Positions 50,251 through 60,361 of a DNA stretch of 64,000 nucleotides are shown piece after piece. The notes below the pieces were generated by a model. It worked only from the letters and a program-made list of their open reading frames with translations. It had not been told where the DNA came from and did not search any database. How positions within the stretch are numbered: the first letter of the stretch is position 1; each line of letters begins with the position of its first letter. The DNA is from Sipunculus nudus (taxonomy: Eukaryota; Annelida; Sipuncula; Golfingiida; Sipunculidae): the NCBI GenBank assembly GCA_026874595.1, contig CM049308.1, positions 96,086,624-96,150,623 on the forward strand, given 5' to 3'. Made by a program: the position numbers and the translations under genes.

Positions 50251-52632
50251 CACTGAGTTCAAATTCCTGTCACTCAGCCAAAATTCATCAAACCCAGACC
50301 ATTTGAAGTTTTTTTAACTATTTCCCTATTAAATCTAAGTATATTCAGATAGCAAAAAAATAAGCAAAATCCAATAGTTTTTTAGGTGAGTGATTTTTTT
50401 AACAAGGTTTGGTGATAATAGCTCCAACCTGATTTACCTTTCATCTTAAGCTTATATGAACCATTCCTTCATTTTCATATGGAATACACTGTTTGGATAT
50501 ATTTTAAGTCCACTGTGTTCAAATCAACAGTCATTTGGTTCATAAACACAATCTTCCTCCCTCAGGTAATACACATATTATGTGTAAGTCACCCAGGGCT
50601 TGGAGCAGCCAGCAACAGCCCCCTGCCTATCTTGGAGAAACTCAACTGAACTTATGACCCCTGAGAGTATCCTGGGCTTAAGGCACCAAGGAACTGCCCA
50701 CAGCCTAGATGAGGCATGGAGCTGACCTGACCTTTTGACCTCTGGCAATCTGAGTGTGCAATGACTAACTCTTGCAGAAATATGATGCAGTGGGCAGTCT
50801 GCCAAGCTATTAATAGAATGGAACTACTGCACTGAGTGAACTCTTGACCTGTTGCATAATCTGATACTGTAGGCAGTCTGCCAAAGCTATAAATAGATCC
50901 AGGCTGACCTTTTGCCTGTTGCCAAATCTGAAATATCTGGCAGTCTGCCAAGCTATTTATAGATACAGACACAATCTTGGTCTGTTTACACATACTGAAA
51001 GACTTTGGCTAAAATGCTAATTTTTTTAAGCTGATGTAAATGTATTCATAAAATTTTTTATAAGAATGTTTAGAATAATAAAAGATGCAGTAATTTCATT
51101 TTTAAAGGTCTAATAATTGTGCCAAAAATCATTTAAGTAACATGAACAAAAGCCACCTAAGAATCATTTTTGTGCAATGTTAGATAAATTGAAACAACAG
51201 TTTTGCAGAAGAAGACTATTGCAGCCGTCAATTTGAAATAGGCTTACTTATGGCCTCAAGACCAACTAAAGCTTTGTCTCTACCAAAATCAATGAACCCA
51301 ATCTATTCAAATACAAATGACAGAACCATTCCCTAGAATAATACTTGTGAAAAATTGAATGATTCAGCTTGACAGTTTCATCATAAAACATTTTAAAAAT
51401 GAACAAAGCTAAAATAATGAGGTTTTTGTCTGTAAAAAAAACAGGTCAATGTAGGTGGCCCCCCAAAACTGCAATTTCAAATATTAGCCATGTGACCAAG
51501 ATTTGAACAAAGCTTGGTGATGCTAGGTCCTGCAATTTATGAGATTGTTTTATGTCAATATGATTACTTGGAGAAATCACTGAGTTCAAATTCCTGTCAC
51601 TCAGCCAAAATTCATCAAACCCAGACCATTTGAAGTTTTTTTTAACTATTTCCCTATTAAATCTAAGTATATTCAGATAGCAAAAAAATAAGCAAAATCC
51701 AATAGTTTTTTAGGTGAGTGATTTTTTTAACAAGGTTTGGTGATAATAGCTCCAACCTGATTTACCTTTCATCTTAAGCTTATATGAACCATTCCTTCAT
51801 TTTCATATGGAATACACTGTTTGGATATATTTTAAGTCCACTGTGTTCAAATCAACAGTCATTTGGTTCATAAACACAATCTTCCTCCCTCAGGTAATAC
51901 ACATATTATGTGTAAGTCACCCAGGGCTTGGAGCAGCCAGCAACAGCCCCCTGCCTATCTTGGAGAAACTCAACTGAACTTATGACCCCTGAGAGTATCC
52001 TGGGCTTAAGGCACCAAGGAACTGCCCACAGCCTAGATGAGGCATGGAGCTGACCTGACCTTTTGACCTCTGGCAATCTGAGTGTGCAATGACTAACTCT
52101 TGCAGAAATATGATGCAGTGGGCAGTCTGCCAAGCTATTAATAGAATGGAACTACTGCACTGAGTGAACTCTTGACCTGTTGCATAATCTGACACTGTAG
52201 GCAGTCTGCCAAAGCTATAAATAGATCCAGGCTGACCTTTTGCCTGTTGCCAAATCTGAAATATCTGGCAGTCTGCCAAGCTATTTATAGATACAGACAC
52301 AATCTTGGTCTGTTTACACATACTGAAAGACTTTGGCTAAAATGCTAATTTTTTTAAGCTGATGTAAATGTATTCATAAAACTTTTTATAAGAATGTTTA
52401 GAATAATAAAAGATGCAGTAATTTCATTTTTAAAGGTCTAATAATTGTGCCAAAAATCATTTAAGTAACATGAACAAAGGCCATTTAAGAATCATTTTTG
52501 TGCAATGTTAGATAAATTGAAACAACAGTTTTGCAGAAGAAGACTATTGCAGCCGTCAATTTGAAATAGGCTTACTTATGGCCTCAAGACCAACTAAAGC
52601 TTTGTCTCTACCAAAATCAATGAACCCAACCT
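50251..52632. repeat. 1,328-bp tandem duplication
   Basis: Positions 50251-51578 are followed by a second copy that stays nearly identical from 51579 to about 52632, then stops. The few differences include CTGATACTG/CTGACACTG and CCACCTAAG/CCATTTAAG. Identical open frames on the minus strand (50578-50805 with 51906-52133, and 50652-50993 with 51980-52321) come from this duplication. They match no protein family I recognise and also overlap each other, so I do not call genes. The unit contains the older repeat also seen at 47812-48280 and an AGGTGGCCCCCCAAAACTGC module near 51454. Confidence 0.9.
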
Positions 52633-53496
52633 ATTATACGATTAAAAAAAACCTAAACCTAAAATATTCTTGTGAATAAATTAAACCATTCAGCTCGACA
52701 GTTTCATCATAAAACATTTTTAAGCTGGCTAAAATCACACAGTTTCTGACTGCAAACAAGGGACCCATGGGTCACAGCTCTCAGCTGAAGTTTGAAATAT
52801 TTGCAAATGCAAAATATGCAAAATATTTTATTGTAATGTTTTTCGTATAAATTTGCATATGAGAACCACACTGTTGGTTGAATGAGGGACAAACATATAA
52901 TCATTGTGCTAATTACTACCTCAGCTATAATTTATTACTGGAATTAATAGTCAATTTCACACCTGGTGAAGTTTTTACTCTTCTGAAGTAAGGAATTACT
53001 TATCTGATGAACATCCACACTTTCATAGCAATACACCACTTTGTGGACACAATTAAAAGTGCACTTTCATTGTAACCCTGGTGGTACAATACAAAATCTA
53101 AAATGTAGCATACCCTAGAATAAGAATGAATCAAATACAGAAAATTATAAAATTCATCTAGTTTATGCACAAGCTGAGGGGTGGCGGTGCAGGGCAGAGG
53201 GGAAGCCTGCTTGTAGTGGCCTAGCTGAGCCAAGGCAAGCTGCCTGGAGAGGGTTACATAACACAAGTGAAGGCTGTATTACTAGGTGGACTTGATGTAA
53301 ACAACACTTGACATGTTGTATGAAAACTTGAATAAAAGCTTTTCTTTCCAATCAATTCCTTTGAAATTTCAGATTTTAAAAGATTAAATCCTTAAGCTGT
53401 GAAAATTAAATCAACAGTTCTTACAGGGAAAAAAAGTGCCATAGCCAAAGATGGACAAAATTTAAGGCATTGATTTTTTATTTATGCTAATAACTA

Positions 53497-55971
53497 AACA
53501 AGGGACCCATGGGTCACGGCGCTCAGCTGTTATATAGGATAAAAAATATGATTTGGGAAACAGGCATATGCTGGTTTTGTGTGGTAATAAATATAAGCTT
53601 TATTATGAGTTGTTGGTGTTTAGCTTATGTATGATTTTGATAGTATTTTTGGAGACAGGGAAGAGGATTGATTTCATTTATTTTATTAACAAATGGAGTG
53701 CTATTGTCACACAGATTTTGACTTGGCCATATAACTTATAAGCAGCACATATAATAAAAGAGTTTAACTATTTATTAAAATTTAATAACAAATATTGTGC
53801 CAATATAATTTTTATTAAAAATAATAAGACAATCATATGATTTTTTTAATAAAATCTAACTGAACTAATTATTAAAATAATATTATAGAATATATGCATT
53901 CATGAATACATTTTGAAAGTATTTGCACTGGTATTCAAATACTTTCATTTTTACCTGAATTCCCATTCTTATGCAAGAAATTTTATAATGGAGTACATAT
54001 TCATATTCATATTCATATACATTTGCAAAGTATTTGCACCATGTCTGGTATTTATTCAGTTTTAGCCAAACAATGATGTTGAGAATCCAGAATATAAACA
54101 AAGGACCCATGGGTCACGACAAAAGTTTAAAATTTTTGCAAATGCAAAATATGAAAAATATTCTATTGTAATGTTTTATATTTATATAAGCATATGAGAA
54201 GCTAAGAGGAAAGGGCCCTCCTACTTGGTTATAGTAAAGTTCTCAATATATGATTGCAAACTAATACTCTGACAAGACTGTCATGAAGAAAAACAGTAAA
54301 AGTTTTGAGATACTGTGATGCATATGAAAAATTTACAGATGGACAGGCAAGTGGACAGAATGGACTAATACCTTCATTTCACTTTCAAAGGAATAATGCA
54401 TTTAAGTTTATATATAAGCCTATTTTTTTAGCACATCCACTTTTTTCATTAATAGTTTTTATCTGATTCATTTTTTTTATTTACAAGTGTTATAAATTTG
54501 TAATATAAAATGGAAAATATAAGTTAAAATATTAGAATTCTAAGTTGCAATCATTATATATCCAGATTGTAGCTCACATTGGGTCATATTATGCATACAC
54601 ATATATTTTATTATTTTTAAATCAAATGTTTAAACTGAATGTAAAAGAAAATAATGCCACAACATGGCATCTACAAACTTATTCCTTGAATTCCTATTAA
54701 AAAGTTTTGCACATTGGAGTTTTCAGGAAAAGCTTTATTTTATTCACCGAAATAAAATAAAAGATTCAGTAAATTTGATAAAATAAAAACATCTTTTCAA
54801 ATAAAGTATACACACTGTTGGTTGAATGAGGGACAAACAATATCATTATGCTAATTACAATCTCAGCTATAATTAATAACTGGAATTAATAGTCAATTTC
54901 ACACCTGGTGAAGTTTTACTCTTCTGAAGTAAAGCATTACTTATCTGATGAACATCCATACTTTCATAGCAAAACATCACTTTGAGGACACAATTAAATG
55001 TGCACTTTAATCATTGTAACCCTGGTGGTACAATACAAAATCTAAAATGTAGCATAGCCAAGAATAAAATAAAATACAGAAAATTATAACATTCATCTAG
55101 TTTATGCACCAGCTGGGGGGGGGGGGGGGGGGGTTGAGTGCAGGGCAGAGGAGAAGCCTGCTAGTAGTGGCCAAGCTGGGTCAAGGCAAGCTGCCTGGGG
55201 TGGGTTACATAATGCAAGTGAAGGCTGTACTACTAGGTGGGCCAGATATAAACAACACTTGACATGGTGTATGAAAACTTGAATAAAAGCTACTCTTTTC
55301 AATCAATTTCTTTGAAATTTCAGATTTTAAAAGATTAAATCCTTATGTATATATGCTGTGAAAATTAAATCAACAGTGCTTACAGGGAAAAAACGTGCCA
55401 CTGCCAAAGTTGGACAAAATTTAAGGTATTAATTTTTTATTTATGCTAATAACTTGAAAAATTTGCAAAATTCAGATCTAATTTTGGGCAAACAATTGAA
55501 TCTTGATTAAATAAAGTTATATTCCTGAAAAAAAGTCTTCAGCTTCAGCAATTCTCATGTTAAGTGAGCAAATATATTTCCTGATTTTTAAAAAATTGCA
55601 TTATATTTGGGCCTATAACTTCAAAATAATACCCAATACTGACTTAATTTTTGGTATGTGCACAGAAAATGTATGGAAGAATAGGAATACTAAATATGAT
55701 CAAAAACAGATCAGTGGTTTTGATATTAGGCAGACTTGAAGTGTAACAATTGCTTTTTTATTGAAAACGGAGGTTTTTCCTTAATATCTCGAAGGAACGA
55801 AGTTCTAATGACCCAATTTTCGGTATGGTAGGAGATTTTGGGGACATCTAATGGTATGCAGAATTTTGGATTCGTAGGTCCAACGGTTTTAAAACGTGCT
55901 CTGTTAACGGATGGACGGCCGGACAAAGGACCACGACTATAGCTCAGATGACTTATAGTCAGCTGAGCTAA
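53497..55971 (+). mobile_element. Hairpin-ended repeat element (copy H2), 2475 bp, nested in H3
   Basis: The copy has AACAAGGGACCCATGGGTCA plus GCTCAGCTGT at its left end and the hairpin at 55940-55970 with arms TAGCTCAG/CTGAGCTA at its right end. As in H1, a second 5'-like end lies inside, at 54097. The host sequence on both sides belongs to H3: AATAACT before it and AATTTGC after it. The intact order can be read inside H2 itself near 55449, where AATAACTTG runs on into AAAAATTTGC. There is no target duplication, and perhaps a loss of one or two bases. The left flank is a T. No protein is encoded. Confidence 0.75.
55115..55133 (+). repeat. Poly-G tract (19 G)
   Basis: The run lies at the homologous position of the 18-G tract in copy H1. 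It is a possible G-quadruplex former and a likely place for length errors in the sequence. Confidence 0.9.
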
Positions 55972-57315
55972 AAATTTGCAAAATTCAGATCTAATTTTGG
56001 GTAAACAATTGAACCTTGATTAAATAAAGTTATATCCCTGAAAAAAAGTCTCAAGCTTCAGCAATTCTCATGTTAAGTGAGTAAATATATTTCCTGATTT
56101 TTTACAAGGTGCATTATGTTTTGGCCCATAACTTCAACAAATTACGCAAGATTTTTTAATTATATAATACAGACTTAATTTCTGGCATGTACATAGGAAT
56201 TATATAGAGGAATATTTATGGTAATATGAAGAAAACCAGATGAGTGGTTTTGATATTAGGCAGTCCTGAAGTATGAAAATAGATTTTTAATAGAAACACA
56301 GATGTATTTATTTTTTCTAAAAATATATTTTTTAATTTTGAAAAATAATAAATATCTGAAAATAACACTTGATTCAGGATTGGAAACAGCAATTGGTTAA
56401 AGAATGTAAGTATTGCATCCTATCTGGTTGGGTGATGTTGGGGGGGGGGGGGGGGAGGGTAGAGCAGGGTTGCCACATGTGATTCTACATTTATAAAAGC
56501 AGTGTTGCATCACTATTAAGTTTACCCACACAAGCCTGTAGGGACCAGACATTGCTGATCTGGAGGTTCAAAATGCATTAGAGCCTCAGAAAAACTTCAA
56601 TAACTACAATAATTATGAAGCTTTTACTTTCAAATTTCAGAATTTAACAGATTAAATCTATATTTATACCGACTGTGAAAAGAAAATCAAATGTTCTTAC
56701 AAGACAAAAAAGTGCCATGGTCAAACTTGGGCAACATTTAAGGTACCAATTTTAAATATTTTTGCAAATATTTAAACAAATTTAACAGATTTTGATCTAA
56801 TTTTTGGTATACAATTAAATTTTGATTAATTAAAGTTGTATTACTGAAAAAAAAGTCCCTAGCTTTAACACTTTTTCTCTTAAGTGACCAAATATCTTTC
56901 ATAATTTTTTACAAAGTCCATTATGTTTGGGCCCATAACTTTTTTAAATTATAATACTGACTTAATTTCTAGCATGTACATAGGAACTATATATAGGAAT
57001 ATTTATGGTAAATATGAAGAAAACCAGATGAGTGGTTTTTATATTAGGCAGTCCTGAAATGTGAAAATAGATTTTTAATAAAAAATTGAGGTTTTTCCTT
57101 AATATCTCGAAGGAACGAAGTCCTATTGACCCAATTTTCAGCATGGTAGGAGATTTTGGGGACATCTAACTGTATGCTGAATTTCAGATTCCTAGGTCCA
57201 ATGGTGCCAAAAAGTGCCAATCTTATGGACGGACATCCGGACAGATTCACGGATGGACGACAAACAATGGACCACGACTTTAGGTCAGATGACTTATAGT
57301 CAGCTGAGCTTAAAA

Positions 57316-58200
57316 CAGTTTGATGTAGGTGGCGCCACAAAAGCTGCAATTTCTAGTACGAGTCACATGACCAACATTTGCACAAAATTTGGTGATCCTA
57401 GCTCCTTTTGTTTCTGAGACTGTTATGTTAATGTGCTTTAATGCCAGCTACAAATTTCAAATTCCTGTAACTCTGCCAAAATCCACCAAACCAAAACCAT
57501 TTGAACAAACTTGAGAGAGCTGGTCTCTGGGATCATTTCTGTGAAATATTGAACCACTTAGCTGAATGATTTCAGAGATTTTTTTAAGCTTTCTCCCCTA
57601 AAATGTAAGACAGCAGGTTGTGCCACAAAACACTCAATCCCACAACACTTAATATGTGATGTATTTTTGCATAAAATTTGTGGATGCTAGCTCCTGTTAT
57701 TCCTGCAAAAATATGGGTTAATGAACTGATCACCAATGACCCCTTGTACAGAAAATGGTTATGGCCACCAATACCCCAATTTCAAATTGCATAAAATTTG
57801 GTGATGAAAGCTGCAGCTGTTTCTGATATTGTAAGTTTAGTATCCTTTTTGACTAAATGACTAAGTTCAGTTTCCTGTAACTTGGCCTAAAATCACCAAA
57901 TTGGAACCATTCAACTTAAGAGAGATTGTTACAGAGATTATTCCTGTGAAATATTGAATAATTTGGCTAGACAGTTTCAGAGAAGAAGGTTTTTAAAGTT
58001 TTTTATGCTTTTTCCCCTATTAAATCTAAGTAAATGCAGACAGCAAAAAAAAATAAGGAAAATCCAATAGAGTTTTTTAGATGACTGATTTTTCTACATA
58101 AAGTTTGGTGATGATAGCTCCTGCCGTTTTCGAGATAGTATGGGTTAACGTAGAGATGACAGACGACACCATACCATCTCATAAGCTCACAGGTTCACTA
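57316..58200. repeat. Degraded AGGTGGCGCCAC-type modules
   Basis: This intron stretch starts GATGTAGGTGGCGCCAC and has three loosely repeated modules with AAAATTTGGTGATCCTAGCTCC-like phrases near 57390, 57670 and 57785, and again near 58100. Similar phrases occur near 50405 and 51510. It is a non-coding repeat remnant. The exon begins about 80 bases further right. Confidence 0.55.
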
Positions 58201-58279
58201 AAACGCCCAAGGTCAGATTGAAATCTGTTGTGCCTTACAATCAATAACATTTCAAACCATCAACCAATCACCTACGTAC

Positions 58280-59349
58280 CTTATTTTTGTGTTATTCTCC
58301 GTCTTATTATCTGGTGTGACCATATGACAAGCAGGGGGAGCCACTGATTCAATCACGGGGGAATGTGGTGAGTGGACAGTGATGTCCTGACTAGAATCAC
58401 ACGTAAAACTGTCCCTATCCTCTGCCGATGACAACTCGGTGGCATCTGCCACAGCCATCAGCTGGGCCTCAAGTTCATCATCTGAATCAAACGGATTCAG
58501 CAGCTGATTCCTGGTCATCAGCACCGGACGCTCCTCTGGAGGTGACGCCCTGCGCTCTGGTGTGGAAGCCACCTTCACATATACTGTCTTGTTCAAAGGA
58601 ACTGAGCTGTCAGAGCTCTGGGCCGTGGGACTGCTTTTCTTGTGTATTTTCTTCCCTGCTTCCACAGTATTATTGTCTTGTTTTGTTTGCTTGGAGCTGG
58701 TGTGGTTTATTTTTCCTACAGTTGTGTTTCCCTGCAGTGCCCCCTGTACAGTGACAGGCATGGCACCTTGGCCAGTGATGGATGAGGTCACGGTTGCGGA
58801 CCGCGGGGATGGTTTGGAGACCGGCACCGGCCCTCGACCTGGGATTCGTCCTTGGTTCTTGGTAGCACCTGCAGTTTGGCCCTTTGCTATGTTCTCACCT
58901 TTGCCTGTTGTCTGACCCCTCCTGTTGTTAATTACTCCCCCTACTGGTGTGATGGGAGATTCTTTAGCTTTTGGAGTTTTTGGGGTAGCTGGACCATCTT
59001 TAAGTGGTGTTTTCTCCCTCTTCGGTGACATAGGTCGTTTTTTATCAACAGGACTTTTCACACCTTTCGTTTCGCGTCCCGGGGACATTCTGCCTTTTTG
59101 TAGGCGTCGTTTACCGTACATTTCCAGCGAGATCTGTGAAGCTGTGACTTTGTCTAAACTTGCAACTGCATATGTACTCTGCATGGAACTATCCCCCAGC
59201 TGTTGAAGCTTGAGGGTTTGTCCAGTGAAGTACGCTCGTAGCTGATGAAGATAAGTCATGACACTGAGTTTATCAGGAACGGCCAGGAGCACCATGTCTG
59301 CTGGTTCCAGGACTTTAGGAATACCTAGTGTAGCTGCAGCATCAAAAGC
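58280..59349 (-). CDS. EHBP1: EHBP1 exon: end of CH domain, Ser/Pro/basic linker and NPF motif
   Basis: The 1070-nt exon encodes 356 residues plus two bases. The acceptor is CATTGTTACAG ending at 59350 and the donor is GTACGT from 58279. Residues 1-45 are the last part of a calponin-homology domain, with [15 protein letters not shown] and [15 protein letters not shown], which are typical of the EHBP1/EHBP1L1 type of CH domain. Residues 85-135 are basic and hold at least eight SP/TP sites. Residues 140-275 are disordered, rich in Gly, Thr, Ser and Lys. NPF at residues 285-287 (58497-58489) is followed by DSDDELEAQ, the acidic context used for binding EH domains of EHD proteins. The end is acidic and rich in Ser and Pro. 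Open frames on the other strand (for example 58562-58915) are shadows. The start of the open frame at 59376 is intronic. Confidence 0.93.
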
Positions 59350-59693
59350 CTGTAACAATGACACAGTCATAATCAATAATACCTACTCCTACTTATCTCA
59401 GAACCATGATCTCTACTCATCAGAAAGTCAAAAGTAACAAACAAAATAACTTTCTCTGAAAACTAAGATTCAGACTAACAGTTACAATCAATGCAATGCA
59501 GTCAATTGCTCACAGCAAAATATGAATATAGGAAATTCAAAACCTGTTAAAAATGCTTTTTGTAACTTTGCACGGAAACCTAGATATTGAAATGGAGAAA
59601 GGAATATATTTTGCACAGCTGATCAAGCAGACATTTTTGTAGGACTGCTCAGGTAGTTGAAGAAATTTCACATTTATTCTGAAGTTTGAAACA
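59350..59693. other. EHBP1 intron upstream of the CH exon
   Basis: This is AT-rich intron sequence. Upstream EHBP1 exons (C2 domain and the first part of the CH domain) are expected further right, but none is visible up to 64000. Confidence 0.55.
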
Positions 59694-60361
59694 AACAAGG
59701 GACCTGTGGGTCACAGCACTCAGCTGAAATTGATTGTGAGAAATTTTTATAAAAACCTAACATATGGAAATGTTGCAAAAGTTAGCCTCCCATGATAACA
59801 TATTGGTATTGGTATCTGAACTAAGTGACTAAAATATGCATGTAACTTAGAAAAAATAGGAAGAAAGTGGAGATGAGTTGATCAAATTATAATAATACAC
59901 ACTGAATTTATTAATTGAAATGAGAGGGCTTTTAAAAATAATAAAAATTTTCAATTTTTCAAATCAGAACAAGTTTGATATCCATATGTCATTCCAAACT
60001 GGAACTATCATTTGGAAACAAATATGTGGACAGCTGGCCTCTGTGACCTTGACCTTGGGACCCAAAAATCCATAATTTTCTTCCACTATTGGCAGGTGAG
60101 CAAAATGTGGAAGATGGAAGGTTTGGGATGAAAAGTCTGGCTTAAAATGCATCCACAATCTTTTTTAAGGAGTCGATCCTGTGACCTTGACCTTTAACCT
60201 CATGACTCAAAAATCAAAAGGGTTCTTACTTCAGTCATTATTCAAGTTTGAAACCAATATTTCAATCCAACCTGGAGTTATCTTCTGTTGTGGACACTAG
60301 ATGAAACCACAATTGCAAATTTAATAGTATCAATATAATTTGGCAGTTTCAAAATAAAGGA
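59694..60361 (+). mobile_element. Repeat element (copy H7) with TGACCTTGACC modules
   Basis: It starts AACAAGGGACCTGTGGGTC with ACTCAGCTGA. The body shares phrases with copy H6, such as CATATGTCATTCCAAACTGG, GTGACCTTGACCTT (60043 and 60181) and GATGGAAGGTTTGGGATGAA. The usual 3' hairpin is absent. It runs into another element that starts at 60362, so it is truncated. Confidence 0.55.

Larger units (their letters stand above)
52755..57315 (+). mobile_element. Hairpin-ended repeat element (copy H3), split by nested copy H2
   Basis: The copy starts AACAAGGGACCCATGGGTCA and runs to 53496, then continues at 55972 with AATTTGCAAAATTCAGATC and ends at a hairpin at 57281-57312 and TTAAAAC. Compared with H1 it lacks about 0.6 kb after the first 110 bp. 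It carries ATTGTAAC once where H1 has the hAT-like insertion. The right part has modules similar to those at 15.7-17.0 kb. The 3' hairpin has one arm altered (TAGGTCAG), so it looks older than H1 and H2. A 16-base G run lies at 56440-56455. Confidence 0.65.
1940..59349 (-). other. EHBP1: EHBP1 gene body, internal part (four exons, three complete introns)
   Basis: This interval joins the four coding exons that I assign to one minus-strand gene. Exon lengths are 1070, 58, 57 and 126 nt and the introns are about 36.7, 13.3 and 6.1 kb. The first exon starts in phase 0 and ends with two bases of a codon. The second supplies the third base and ends in phase 0, and the third and fourth are in phase 0 throughout. 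All borders are AG/GT. EHBP1 family proteins carry an N-terminal C2 domain, a central CH domain, NPF motifs and a C-terminal bMERB coiled-coil domain. They link EHD and Rab GTPase membrane traffic to actin. Only the middle part is here. Further symmetric exons could be hidden in the introns, but I saw none. Confidence 0.85.

Noticed and set aside
50578-52321. Duplicated minus-strand frames of 75 and 113 residues as a gene pair
   Set aside because: The frames overlap each other and are not conserved in the older copy at 47816-48061. They are identical only because the DNA is duplicated.
9309-57315. Canonical Helitron for the hairpin-ended family
   Set aside because: There is no 5' TC end, and the hairpin lies almost at the 3' border instead of about ten bases before a CTRR end. 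A Helentron/DINE-like relation fits better but is unproven.
58428-59206. Plus-strand frames of 93-117 residues opposite the large EHBP1 exon
   Set aside because: They are antisense shadows of a well-supported coding exon with clear splice borders and a CH domain.
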